Assembly: GCA_026874595.1 (NCBI GenBank)
Contig: CM049308.1
Location: 46,939,327-47,003,326, forward strand
Direction of reading: 5' to 3'
Source of the DNA: Sipunculus nudus
Lineage: Eukaryota; Annelida; Sipuncula; Golfingiida; Sipunculidae
DNA length: 64,000 bases
The notes beneath the pieces were generated by a model. That model searched no databases. It was not told the DNA's origin and saw only the letters and a program-made list of their open reading frames with translations. Position numbers and translations under genes: made by a program. Below are positions 48,806-58,216 of the stretch, piece by piece; positions within the stretch are counted from its first letter, which is position 1, and every line of letters starts with the position of its first letter.

Positions 48806-50420
48806 TTTGATAAACATTACCCCAACCAACAAATCATATACCTTATGAGCACTATACCTTACACAGTGGAATACTAGTCTCTTATTCCACTAAAATCATT
48901 GACACAATAATACAACTCTTCCGTATCAAATATTATATTCAACAAAAACTAGAGTGAACCCGTACACTTTAGTATAGTAAAGAAAATGTCAAATATGACT
49001 GACCTGGCCCCATTTCATATCCCTAAAAAAAATGAGCCAGAGAGAAAAATAAAAAGACGAGCCCCTATGCATATGTTACGTGTGACTAAACTTTCGTCCG
49101 GGTTCGGCACGCAACAAGAACTAAAGAAAGACAAATTACTCGATAATATTTATAATAACAAAATCATTTTATACAAAATGTACCAGATATAAAGGTTTTG
49201 TTCTTGTTACATTATATACTGTCCAAGTGAGACACGCATAAGATATGGCTGGATACTTAGCCTTAAAAAGGGTGTCTTCAATCCGCAAGAAGTCCGAATA
49301 CGCCTCCTGGGGCTGCAGAGGAGCCTTTCGAGAAACACAGCTGACATTACAATTTCATTAGTCCAAAGATATAACACCCAGGGTAATACATCCTGACCAG
49401 GCCCGGTGACACTTCTTCATGGTCCATAAATTACGAGCAGCCCGCGCGAATATTCAAATATGGGGCTTTTATATATTTTCGACGGAGTGATCGTAACAAG
49501 TACATCAATAACAAAGTTCAATTAAGAATCAAGTTCCTCTTCTCCTTTGATACAATTGACCTGTTGTCCTCCGTGGTCGTTCCGCTACACTGCTCTACGA
49601 TCGCACGCTTGTGTCACGTAACCTCGATCTCGACCGTACAGTTAGGTGGACCCAGTCGTCGCGAACAGCTATACTGTTGCGCCATCACAATATGCGGAAA
49701 GCACTTCGTTTTTCTTGGCCTTATAGTGCTTTTGACATTACACCACATTTTTCCACTTCTCTTTATTCAAGAATTGTTTGTCCCCGCTCCGTGGACATAT
49801 TTTATCGTAGCCATGTCCTGACTTCAACCAATCTGGTATATACCCATCCACGAACCACACCTGTTTTATACGTTGTAATGATTCTGAATGAGAAAACAGT
49901 CCACATGCGTCTCTCTACCACAACAAGACCGCGAGAAGGAGCATGAAAGAAGAAACACAGAAGAAACACCGAATTTAAATCTTGATTTCTGAAGTTGCGT
50001 GTTGCGGCTACCGGGTGACGTGCATGTTCGCGCCTTGTGCAAGTTTATTTCCACTCGTATACAGTAGTGATGAAACGACCTTCAGATGATGGATCACTAA
50101 AAATTTCTGCCATTTACCGTGAAATATGAGCGAGATCATGATCCTCACTTTCAGATGTGTGCGATAGATCACACATCCTAGGGACCTTTCTTAGAGAAAA
50201 TCTGTCCAAGGTTCCTACCCTCCATATTTTGATGGTACCACCGCTGGTACCCATTTCTGATACCGCTGTTAAGGGCCAAATCCACTGGCTATACGGCCGG
50301 CCGATTTAGAGGTCGTACGAGTGCCGTGCAAGCAGGGGCGTCAATATGGGGGGGGGGGGGGGCGGGTATATATACCCCCACGTTTTTGCCAGAGGGGATG
50401 GTCAATGTAATTATCCCCCC
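48806..50420. other. Non-coding stretch 5' of the fossil gypsy gag; unresolved
   Basis: This may contain the leader and LTR of the fossil element, but no second copy is in the window to confirm it. Overlapping frames at 49564-49821 and 49611-49946 (85 and 111 codons) show no domain features. A poly-G tract lies at 50350-50361. Confidence 0.35.
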
Positions 50421-52712
50421 ACTTTTTAGCGAACCTGTGAGCTTATGCAATAGTGTGGCGTCGTCCGGCGTCCGTCGTCCGTCGTCTGTACGTTAACCCA
50501 TACTATCTTGAAAACGGCAAGAGTTGGCATCACGAAATTTTATGCAAAAAAATTTGTCATCTAAAAAACTCTATCGGATTTTGCTTATTTTTTGGCTAAC
50601 TGCATTTTCTTAGATTTTATAGGGAAAAAGCTAAAAAAGCTTTAATAATCTTCTTCTCCGAAACTGTTCAGCCAAATTGTCCAATATTTCACAGAAATGA
50701 TCCCTTGAACAATCTCTCTCAAGTTTGTTCGAATGGTTTAAGTTCGGTGATTTTTGGCCGAGTTACAGCAAGTTGAACTTAGTCATCTGTCCAAAAAAGC
50801 ATACTAAAATTACAATCTCAGAAACAGCTGGAGCTATCATCACCAAATTTTATGCCAATGTTGGTCACACGAGTCATATATGAAATTGAGGTATTGGTGG
50901 CGCCACCTGCATCGGCCTTTTTCGTACGGGGGTCATCAGTGCCCGTATCATACAGATAGCTACAAAAAACTTCTTCTCTGAAAACATATGGCCAAATTGA
51001 TTAATTTCGCACAGAAATGATCTCAGGGTAGTGCTTTCTGAGGTTTGTCCAAATGGTCTCAGTTCAGTGACTTTTGGCTGAGTTATGGGAAGCTGAATTT
51101 AGTCATATGCCATAACAGCCAAGTTTAGCTCAGTGGCTACAAAGATCTTCTTCTCAAAAACCACTGGGCCAAATTCTTAAATCTCACACATTAATTATCC
51201 TTAGATGTTGATAATTCAAGTTTGTTCAAATGGTTTTGGTTCGGTGATATTTGGCTGAGTTATGGGAAGCTTAACTTAGCCATTTTGCTTTATTTTCCCA
51301 TATGAGTTATAAACCTACAAAACGTTTTTGACTGACGCCACTGAGGCCAATTTGTTTAATATTTTACAAGAATAATCCCCTGAATAATTCATATAATAAT
51401 TGTCTTTTATGGTTCCAAAGAATGAATTTTTGGCTAAATTATAAAGATTGAATTGAGTCATTTTACCATATATGTTAGCTGTGTGAAGCAGATACATCTA
51501 GCCTGGAACCAGTTTATCAGCATCCGTTGCATCATGCCTCCAGACATTTAGATTTCAGGTTATCTATGGATAATAATAACAAGAATGTTTTTTAAAAACT
51601 TTAAACAAATTTAGATTTGTGATTTTAGAAATTCCTCATGCCAGGCAATGTTTACAATCACAGGTATAGGTTAACCCATACTATTTCGAAAACGACTGGA
51701 GCTAGCATCATGAAATTTAATGCAAAAAATTAGCCATCTGAAAAAAAATCTGTATTTTCTCAGATTTTATACAAAAAAAAGTTAAAAAAACCTTTAAAAA
51801 TCTTCTCCGACGAAACGGTCAAGCCAATTTGTTCAATATTTCACAGAAATAATCTTTTATACCATCTCTCTCAACTTTGTTCAAATGGTTTAAGTTCGAC
51901 GAATTTTGGCCGAATTACAGGAAGTTGAATCTGAGTCCTCTGTCCAAAAAAGCATACTAAAATGACTATCAGAAACGGCCAGGGCTATCATCACCAAATT
52001 TTATGCCAGTGTTGGTCACATGAGTCATGTATGAAATTCAGGTATTGGTGGCGCCACCTGCATTGACCTTTTTTTTGTACGGGGGTCATTGGTCATCTGT
52101 ATATGAACCCATAATTTCTTAGGAATAGCAGGAGCTACCATCCCCAGATTTTATGCAATAATCTGTCACATATCAAATGTTGTGGGATTCAGCTTATTTT
52201 TTTGCTATCTGCGTTTACTTGAAGTGGAGTTACATGAATTTGAACAGTCATTTTGCCATGTATGCATACTGACATAGTAATCTCAGAAATGACAGAAGCT
52301 AGCATTACCAAGTATTGTGCAAATGTTGGTCACATGACTCATATTTGAAGTTGCAGATTTTGTGGTGCCACCTTCATTGACTGTTTTTTTTTTATGGGCA
52401 AAAATCTCATAATTTTAGCCTCTTTCAGCTTAAAATGATTATGATGAAACTGTCAAGTTAAATCGTTCAACTTTTCAAAGAGAATTTTCCTAGGACATGG
52501 TTCTTTCAATCATATCAGAAAAGCTTTTGTTGGTCTTATGGCCATTATTATGTCCATTTCAAACTGAGGACTGCAAAACTGTTCTTCTACAAAATTATTG
52601 TTTCAATTATAACTTCTGTAACATTGCACAAAAATTATTCTTAGGTGGCCCTTGTTCAAGTTTACTTGAATGATTTTTGGCAGAATTATTAGACCTTTAA
52701 CAATGAAAGAAC
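50421..52712. repeat. Dispersed repeat B, fullest copy
   Basis: Starts near ACCTGTGAGCTTATGCAATAG, which is followed by CGTCCGTCGTC-type simple repeats, and continues to 'ctttaacaatgaaagaact' at 52712. It shares segments with 8.06-9.65, 19.67-20.35, 23.8-24.4 and 36.9-38.2 kb. Perfect GGTGGCGCCACC at 50896-50907 and 52047-52058. No gene. Confidence 0.6.
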
Positions 52713-53122
52713 TGGTCCCTTGTTTCTAAAGGGGGATGCCAAGGAAGATGTCAAGGCACAAACTATATATAATAAGTGAATTATGTAACAAATACACAGT
52801 AAATAAACATATATTAAATACATATACTTTATGTTATATGGTTAGGCACTTGTGTGATATCTGGAGACCCCCCCCCCCCCCCCCAATAAAATGTTGGTGA
52901 TTCAGAAGGAAGTTAACTACATTTCTTGGCTTCCGAGCGTCAAACTGATGAGTTTTATTAGAGGGGACTTCCGGGCATACATCAACAAAAAATGTAAATC
53001 GATATACAGGATTTTAGTATGAGTAGATATTGGCCTTTAGTTATAAATGGATTCCAAATTCTGCATGTTTTAATCATAACAATAATGTTATGTTTGCAAG
53101 GAGGCGGAGAACATACATTATT

Positions 53123-53170
<48 letters not shown>
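52713..53170. repeat. Duplicated 0.43-kb segment, copy 2, ending in (AT)n
   Basis: Nearly identical to 44346-44790. Here the (AT)n run (about 53126-53176) is followed directly by the virus-like element instead of the flank seen in copy 1, so the viral left boundary lies at or just after the microsatellite. Confidence 0.75.
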
Positions 53171-53176
<6 letters not shown>

Positions 53177-53722
53177 AGTAGTGTATGTAACTATTTGGCC
53201 CATTTTTTGGGAAAATTTGGCCCATTTTTAGCCCTATTTTGATTGGTGGGGAGTTTGGCCCATTTTGAATCCTGGCTTCTGATTGGTCAATAGGGTGGGC
53301 TTCTCATGCATATTAATGAGCTGGTGTGACGTCACGAGAGTGAGCGTCCTCTGGCGGCGGGACGATAAATTATTAATGAAAGTGTTAATGACGGGTTGGT
53401 TTTGATTAATGCCGGGTGTCGCCCCCTGGTGGTATGATGAGAAAGCATTAATGAAAGTGTTAATTGACCGGTTGGTTTTAATTAAGGCAGCGTGTCGCCC
53501 CCTGGCGGCGTGATGGAAAATTATTTGAGATGGTGTGAACTTGTGGATGATTTTGAAATGAATAATAAGACGAGGTTGTGAGGAACAAATAGTTTTATTC
53601 TGAAAAATACAAAACCTTGAACATGAAATAAAATCATCTTAACCTGACCAATTACATCGTGTCTGTTGTGAAAATGCAAAATTAAATGTCTCTATTAGAG
53701 ACAGAAAAATGAAATGTCTTTT
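53177..53722. promoter_or_regulatory. Left-end non-coding region with tandem repeats and enhancer-like motifs
   Basis: TTTGGCCCATTTT occurs at 53194, 53216 and 53254. ATTGG (inverted CCAAT) occurs twice (about 53242 and 53282). ATGCATATTAAT (POU-like) lies at 53306-53317 and a perfect CRE TGACGTCA at 53327-53334. A 75-bp tandem repeat starts at 53372 and 53447, each unit with ATTAATGAAAGTGTTAAT and a CTCF-core-like GCCCCCTGG; a third core sits at 53345. An AATAAA on the minus strand at 53594-53599 serves the neighbouring gene. Role as terminal repeat, enhancer or origin is inferred. Confidence 0.5.
53345..53508 (-). repeat. Three CTCF-core-like motifs at 75-76 bp spacing
   Basis: On the plus strand CGTCCTCTGGCGG (53345), CGCCCCCTGGTGG (53420-53432) and CGCCCCCTGGCGG (53496-53508). 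The middle one reads CCACCAGGGGGCG on the minus strand, identical to the core of the animal CTCF consensus. Binding is not shown. Confidence 0.4.
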
Positions 53723-54535
53723 TTAATACATCATCGGTTTTCTTCCTTCAGCCTTGCTGTCTGTCGTTGGAGGGTTGGATTGGGGTTGTCCTGACGGTTT
53801 TTCTGTGCGGTTGATGTAGTCGATGATGAAATTCATTTTTTCTCCGTACAGGTCAGCGATATTTTTGACTGCGACGACGATGCCCTCCACTTTTTCTAGG
53901 TCTCTGTCGAAGGCCTGAAAGGAGTCTTTGATATTGTGTGCCATTTTGAGGAGTTTATCGTGGTATTCTGTCAGGTCTTGCATTTGATTTTTTTCTGACG
54001 TTTTCACGGTTGCTTTTCCTCTGCTGGGTGTTTTAGCCTGAGAAGTCCTTGGTTTGGGTTCTATGGTGTCGTTGCTTTTTCTCTTGTTTTGTTTCGTGGT
54101 TTTCTTTTCCTCAGATGTTTGTTTCTTTTTTTCGTCAGCCTTTTGTTTCTGAGCCGGCGCTTCAGTTTTTTCTTTTTTTGGTGTGTTTTTCTTTCTGCGC
54201 TTGGTAGGCGGGATGGTTTTGGTATCCACAGTTCCAGCTCGGGTCGGTATAGCATCAGAAGCAGCAGCAGTGGCTGCGGCGGCGGCGTTAGCTGGAGGTC
54301 CCGGAACAGTTGTAGTGGGTTTATCACTGTTGGTGATTATTTGTGTGCATTCCCAACAGCCTTGGCTATGGCACAAATCTTCTGGCCCTTGTTCTGGTAC
54401 AGCAGGACTGGAGTTTTGTGGCATGTCGGGTTGACTTGTGGGGATCAAGTTGTTTTTTATCCACTCTTCCTGTTGGTCAGCTACTGTAATCGTTTCTGTG
54501 TGAAGGGCAGCGCTTTGTAGTTGCATCTGAGCCAT
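53723..54535 (-). CDS. Lysine-rich, probably nuclear, virus-element protein
   Basis: 270 residues. The N-terminal third is Gln/Ser/Pro-rich with an alanine run (AAAAATAAAS). The middle (about residues 110-185) is highly basic with several nuclear-localisation-like stretches (KRRKKNTPKK). The C-terminal part (about 185-245) is amphipathic and probably helical or coiled coil (YHDKLLKMAHNIKDSFQAF). No homologue recognised; a DNA-packaging, core or transcription role fits the composition but is inferred. A TATAAG box lies 48-53 bp upstream (54583-54588), with ACCGGAAGC beyond it at 54598, and an AATAAA follows at 53594-53599. It is the leftmost gene. Confidence 0.75.
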   Translation of the reverse strand: MAQMQLQSAALHTETITVADQQEEWIKNNLIPTSQPDMPQNSSPAVPEQGPEDLCHSQGCWECTQIITNSDKPTTTVPGPPANAAAAATAAASDAIPTRAGTVDTKTIPPTKRRKKNTPKKEKTEAPAQKQKADEKKKQTSEEKKTTKQNKRKSNDTIEPKPRTSQAKTPSRGKATVKTSEKNQMQDLTEYHDKLLKMAHNIKDSFQAFDRDLEKVEGIVVAVKNIADLYGEKMNFIIDYINRTEKPSGQPQSNPPTTDSKAEGRKPMMY

Positions 54536-54582
54536 GTCGTGTCGAGAGAGCGAGTATGAAGTGGTGTGGTGAAGCGTGATGT

Positions 54583-54606
54583 CTTATAGGCATTCTCACC
54601 GGAAGC
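54583..54606 (-). promoter_or_regulatory. TATA box and ETS-like site of the lysine-rich protein gene
   Basis: Minus-strand TATAAG at 54583-54588 lies about 50 bp before the ATG at 54535. The plus-strand ACCGGAAGC (54598-54606) resembles an ETS site. Confidence 0.45.
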
Positions 54607-54644
54607 AGCCCGGGAAAACTCAACGCGCATGCGCGAACCTCCCG

Positions 54645-55166
54645 TCAGCGCGTCAAGGTTCCTTTGTAGACAGATTCACTGAGGTTATCGGGTACACTGA
54701 GGTCACAGTAGTGCACCTGTGTGAAAGAGTTGTCATCAGTCGGGTCTTTTTCAATGACAGTGTAAACGTATTCATTTCGGAATGGTTTGAGTTGGCAATA
54801 GTTGGTGAGCAAGAACCAGTCGCATTGCCAGTTATTGAAGGGTTCACCGTTATGCGTGGGTACTGTTTGTCCCGGGCAGCCTTTTTCTTCTTCTGACTGA
54901 TAGCCGACGTAGCGATGGGCGATGGGATGTGGCCTGCACCATTGTTCAACGATTCCTTCCGGCGTGTTAGGCCAGCGATTTTTATCTCTTTGCAGTGTGT
55001 CTTTATTGGTTTGTATTTGGATGTTTTTTATGTGCGCGTTTAAAAGATGGTATGCGCATTTTCTTCTACAGCAGGTCAAGTTTATTTTCATCAGAAAAGC
55101 GAGCCCGTGATGCCATCTCCTAGTTTGTTCAGTGCGGGGTTTCAGCCCAGTACATGTAGTTGTCAT
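54645..55166 (-). CDS. Cysteine-containing orphan protein of the virus-like element
   Basis: 173 residues, no recognised family. Cysteines cluster near the N-terminus (TTTCTG, NLTCCRRKC) and later (QWCRP, GCPGQ, QCDWF, NYCQL, HYCDL). The mid region is charged and tryptophan-containing (DKNRWPNTPEG, NNWQCDWF). No signal peptide or membrane segment is evident. TATAAAG lies at 55208-55214, 42-48 bp before the ATG, with two ETS-like ACCGGAAGT motifs just behind it. Overlapping frames in other phases are shorter and lack this promoter fit. The spacing to its neighbours (109 and 101 bp) fits a compact viral gene cluster. Confidence 0.65.
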   Translation of the reverse strand: MTTTCTGLKPRTEQTRRWHHGLAFLMKINLTCCRRKCAYHLLNAHIKNIQIQTNKDTLQRDKNRWPNTPEGIVEQWCRPHPIAHRYVGYQSEEEKGCPGQTVPTHNGEPFNNWQCDWFLLTNYCQLKPFRNEYVYTVIEKDPTDDNSFTQVHYCDLSVPDNLSESVYKGTLTR

Positions 55167-55207
55167 ATTGTCGGGAAAGTGTGAGTAAAAGCGTAGGCGC
55201 GGGTTTT

Positions 55208-55254
55208 CTTTATAGGTGCGGGTACCGGAAGTGGCACCGGAAGTAAACCGGAAA
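55208..55254 (-). promoter_or_regulatory. Promoter: TATAAAG with paired ACCGGAAGT motifs
   Basis: TATAAAG at 55208-55214 (minus strand). ACCGGAAGTG at 55224-55233, ACCGGAAGT at 55236-55244 and a partial ACCGGAAAA at 55246-55254, all readable on the plus strand as ETS-type cores. The 10-mer at 55224 recurs exactly at 59049-59058. Confidence 0.55.
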
Positions 55255-55267
55255 AATTACAAAGGGG

Positions 55268-56563
55268 TTATATTTCTTCATGTATAGGTCTGAAATGCAA
55301 TTGCATGAACATTTCACCCCCAGGGACAAATACTGTATTGAATCCTGTGGGATGTTTGAATTGAAAATTCAAATCAGAGTACCACCCGGTTCGGCATCCG
55401 TGGTAACCCGGAGTAGTAGGTACCTGGTGAAACGTGGATGAGATCTCTTCACGTATGCTGCTGACCGGAACGTTGTAACTGTACTATGGATAATTTTTCA
55501 CCATGGTGTCATATATGGTGTGTTCGTCTCTGTTGGCGTTTGCTTCGGCTCTGGCGTGAATAGTGGCCAGGATGCGTTCAGGGCCTCGGTTTTCTTTTTT
55601 ATCTGGTGCTGTGGATGTGTTTTCGCTGAACGTATCAGGGTCCGTAAAATCAGTGTGGATTTCAAGCACATTTTCCGTTTCATTGGGATACACTTGTTTC
55701 TGTGTAACGGGTGGATGGTGTATTTGGAAAGATGCGCTGGTTGCCACACCAACCCCGCCGCTCGATTTTCTTATAGTGTAAGTACCTACCTTGTACTGTT
55801 TTTGTATTTGTTCAGTCCCTGCACTGGTCCACTGGTTTTTAAAGTGGTTGTCACCAGATATTACGAACCTAGCTATATTTGCTGTTGCGTCAGTTTCATT
55901 TTCATCTGGGGCTGTGAGGTCGCTTAGGAACCCCATAATGTACTGTAATTTTGGGTGCAATTCTACTCTGTATTCATGTCTTTTAACATTTTCTCCAGTC
56001 CCTTGTCCCTTTTGTGTGGCCGGGAACATGAAACCGTGCGAGATGTTGTATTTGGTGCTGTCGGCACCCGCAGATTCTTTGAATGTGGTTTTGTGCACCT
56101 TCAGCAGACCTACAGTGTTTTGTTCGTGTGAAGTCCCGGTCATATTTAGCTTATCTTTTTGACTATTGATATGTTGGACTGCGTTTTTTAACGCTTTCCA
56201 GAAACCGAACCTGGTTACTGAAACAATGGTACTCTTTCCCCAACCTGTAAAATCGTAAAGGCGGGGATAGTACCCCGGTTCCACAAAAGCTTCGGCCGTG
56301 TGTTCACTCAAGGTTTCCCGAGTAGATTTTTTTTTCACCGTGTGTGTAAAACGGATCCAACATTCATTTTCGTGTACGTTGTACCATGCGCTGGGAAAAG
56401 ACAAACGTGTTAATGATATTTCCCACGGGCCACAACGTGGTTCCAGGTAGAAGTTTGGTGTGAGCTTAAAGTTGAAACAACCATTTTCTGGGGTGTATTT
56501 CCTGACATCTCTTCGGAGACTGACGTAAAAACTTTTTGTCCGGTGTATAGTCGGGTCCGCCAT
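55268..56563 (-). pseudogene. WYNVHENE-motif protein, paralogue b, with in-frame TAG
   Basis: A 359-codon frame begins MADPTIHRTKSF and ends at TAG 55484-55486. The same frame then stays open for 71 more codons to TAA at 55268-55270, and that segment matches the C-terminus of paralogue a (CRTGWYS; PGGEMFMQL). Total length (432 codons) nearly equals that of paralogue a (428). The signature region reads GPWEISLTRLSFPSAWYNVH, followed by ENECWIRFTH. I believe related proteins occur in invertebrate F54H12.2-type elements, but the function is unknown; a minor capsid or vertex protein is a guess. The single TAG means nonsense mutation, readthrough or sequence error. A TATAAAAAG box precedes it (56608-56616). 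Confidence 0.75.
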
Positions 56564-56607
56564 GGCTGTTTTTTTTTTTTTTTTTTAAATTCGCAATGCG
56601 TGATTTG

Positions 56608-56616
56608 CTTTTTATA
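56608..56616 (-). promoter_or_regulatory. TATA box overlapping the stop codon of the upstream gene
   Basis: Minus-strand TATAAAAAG lies 45-53 bp before the ATG at 56563. The TAA stop of the preceding gene (56612-56614) is inside this box. Confidence 0.55.
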
Positions 56617-57895
56617 GCCTGCGCTTACGCTTGGGTCTGAAATAAAGTTGCATGAAAAGTTCACCTCCAGGGATGAAACGAGTTTTGTACCCGCTAGGGT
56701 GTTTGAAATCAAATTGTAATCTACTGTACCAACCGGAACGGCACCTGTGGTACTGGTGAAATGGGACGTGGTATTCTACCGTAGAGGACAGAATTTCGCG
56801 GATTGTGCTATGGGCCGCATTGTAGTTGTAAGAAGGGAACTTTGCGCTCATCGCGTCAATGACTGTGTCTTCTTTCCGATTGGCATTAGCCTCAGGTATA
56901 GCGTGGAACGTAGCCAACACACGTTCGGGACCGCATTGGCCTTGTGGGGATGGAGGTTGGCTTTCGCGAAACGTGTCGGGTTCCGTGAAATCCGTATGTA
57001 TTTCCAGAATGCATTCCATTTCGTTGGGTCTGAGTTGCAGTTGTGGTATACACGTATGGTGGATTTGGTGAGGGATATTAGCTGGGCTTGTAGTTTGATT
57101 ATCTGACAGGTTTTCAGATAAGTAGCTTTTAATTGGGTTTCGTTTGGGATCAACAAACCACCCCCACCCGTCATCGTAATCCAAGACAAAGTTATGTTTG
57201 CAGTGTTGATCACTCGACACTGTTCCGTCGTCAGGTGGGGGCGGTTGTTTAAAACTGGTTCTTTTGAATCCTATCATGCAAGCTAGTTTTCTAGACAAAC
57301 GTAACTCGAAGCTGTGGTTGGTTTCATTTTTTGGGAATGTAATACCCACGTGGATGTTACTTTTCCATGCTGTCTTTTTGTCGCCACTGATACTTTGCAC
57401 GTGTAATCGGACTAGGTTGTTATTTTTGCTGTGTTTTGTGTTTGTTAAATTCAGTTGATCTTTTTGGGACTGAATGGTTTCAAAAGCATCGGCTAGAGCT
57501 TTCCATAAGCCAAATTCCAAGCATGGTTTAATAGATGCAGTATCACTACCTGAAAATTTACCCTCAATAGAGCCAAAGTTGTAGATGCGCGGGTAATACC
57601 CCGGTGCCACAGAAGCTTCCACAGTGTATTCGACAGGTTCTCCCTCACCTGATGAATCAATGTGTGTGAATCGTATCCTACATTCGTTTTCGTGGACGTT
57701 GTACCAGGAACTGGGAAACATTAAACGGGTGAGCGCCACTTCCCATTCCCCGGAGCGTGGATCTAAATACAAATTGGGGTTTAGATCAAATATCAATTGG
57801 CTTCCGTTTTCCAAAACATTTTGGTTATACTTTGTGTGGTCCCCTTTAAGGTTCAAATAGAACCCTCGGGTTTGGCAAAGCGTTGGGTCAGCCAT
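56612..57895 (-). CDS. WYNVHENE-motif protein, paralogue a (intact)
   Basis: 427 residues beginning MADPTLCQTRGFYLNLKG. I set the start at 57895, not at the upstream ATG (57952), because the paralogue starts with the same MADPT and because the extra 19 codons cover the TATA box. The signature region reads GEWEVALTRLMFPSSWYNVH, then ENECRIRFTH; later FGLWKALADAF, LEIHTDFTEPDTF and PERVLATFHA are shared with paralogue b. The C-terminus has CRSGWYS, PGGELFMQL and a basic tail (RPKRKRRL). The beta-rich, globular look and tandem pairing suggest a structural protein, but no function is established. TATATAAAAA lies at 57940-57949. Confidence 0.8.
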   Translation of the reverse strand: MADPTLCQTRGFYLNLKGDHTKYNQNVLENGSQLIFDLNPNLYLDPRSGEWEVALTRLMFPSSWYNVHENECRIRFTHIDSSGEGEPVEYTVEASVAPGYYPRIYNFGSIEGKFSGSDTASIKPCLEFGLWKALADAFETIQSQKDQLNLTNTKHSKNNNLVRLHVQSISGDKKTAWKSNIHVGITFPKNETNHSFELRLSRKLACMIGFKRTSFKQPPPPDDGTVSSDQHCKHNFVLDYDDGWGWFVDPKRNPIKSYLSENLSDNQTTSPANIPHQIHHTCIPQLQLRPNEMECILEIHTDFTEPDTFRESQPPSPQGQCGPERVLATFHAIPEANANRKEDTVIDAMSAKFPSYNYNAAHSTIREILSSTVEYHVPFHQYHRCRSGWYSRLQFDFKHPSGYKTRFIPGGELFMQLYFRPKRKRRL

Positions 57896-57939
57896 ACGGT
57901 GCTTTTTTACAAAATAAATATTTTTGGGAGTTGTTGGTG

Positions 57940-57949
57940 TTTTTATATA
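57940..57949 (-). promoter_or_regulatory. TATA box of WYNVHENE paralogue a
   Basis: Minus-strand TATATAAAAA, 45-54 bp upstream of the ATG at 57895, the same position as in the neighbouring genes. Confidence 0.5.
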
Positions 57950-57952
57950 CAA

Positions 57953-57962
57953 TCGTCACCCT

Positions 57963-57998
<36 letters not shown>

Positions 57999-58216
57999 TT
58001 TTGAAAAGAGAAAGTGAGTCAAATTTTTTGCGAACTCAAACTTTGATTTATTCAAGAAATAAAGAGCAATGGGAAAAAAATTACTGTTCTCCCCTCTAAC
58101 ATTGAGGGGATTCGAAATACATAACATATATACATTTTGTTGGGAAAAAAAAAATAAACAATATGAGATCATAATCAAAGTACATCTTAGCATAATAAAG
58201 TGTCCAACAAGAGTTC
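57953..58216. other. Intergenic region with (CA)n microsatellite and poly-A signal
   Basis: A (CA)n run lies at about 57964-57997. A minus-strand AATAAA at 58047-58052 can end the PC4-like transcript. Confidence 0.5.

Noticed and set aside
49564-49946. Overlapping 85- and 111-codon frames
   Set aside because: No homology, no conserved motifs, and two phases open over the same region, which looks like chance in GC-richer DNA.
52982-53203. 73-codon frame across the (AT)n run
   Set aside because: Alternating Tyr/Ile from a microsatellite; no protein features.
54089-54520. 143-codon plus-strand frame opposite the lysine-rich gene
   Set aside because: It is the antisense shadow of the Lys/Ala-rich coding sequence (Phe/Ser-rich).
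57896-57952. Upstream ATG extending WYNVHENE paralogue a by 19 codons
   Set aside because: The extension covers the TATA box, and the paralogue starts with the same MADPT as the internal ATG.
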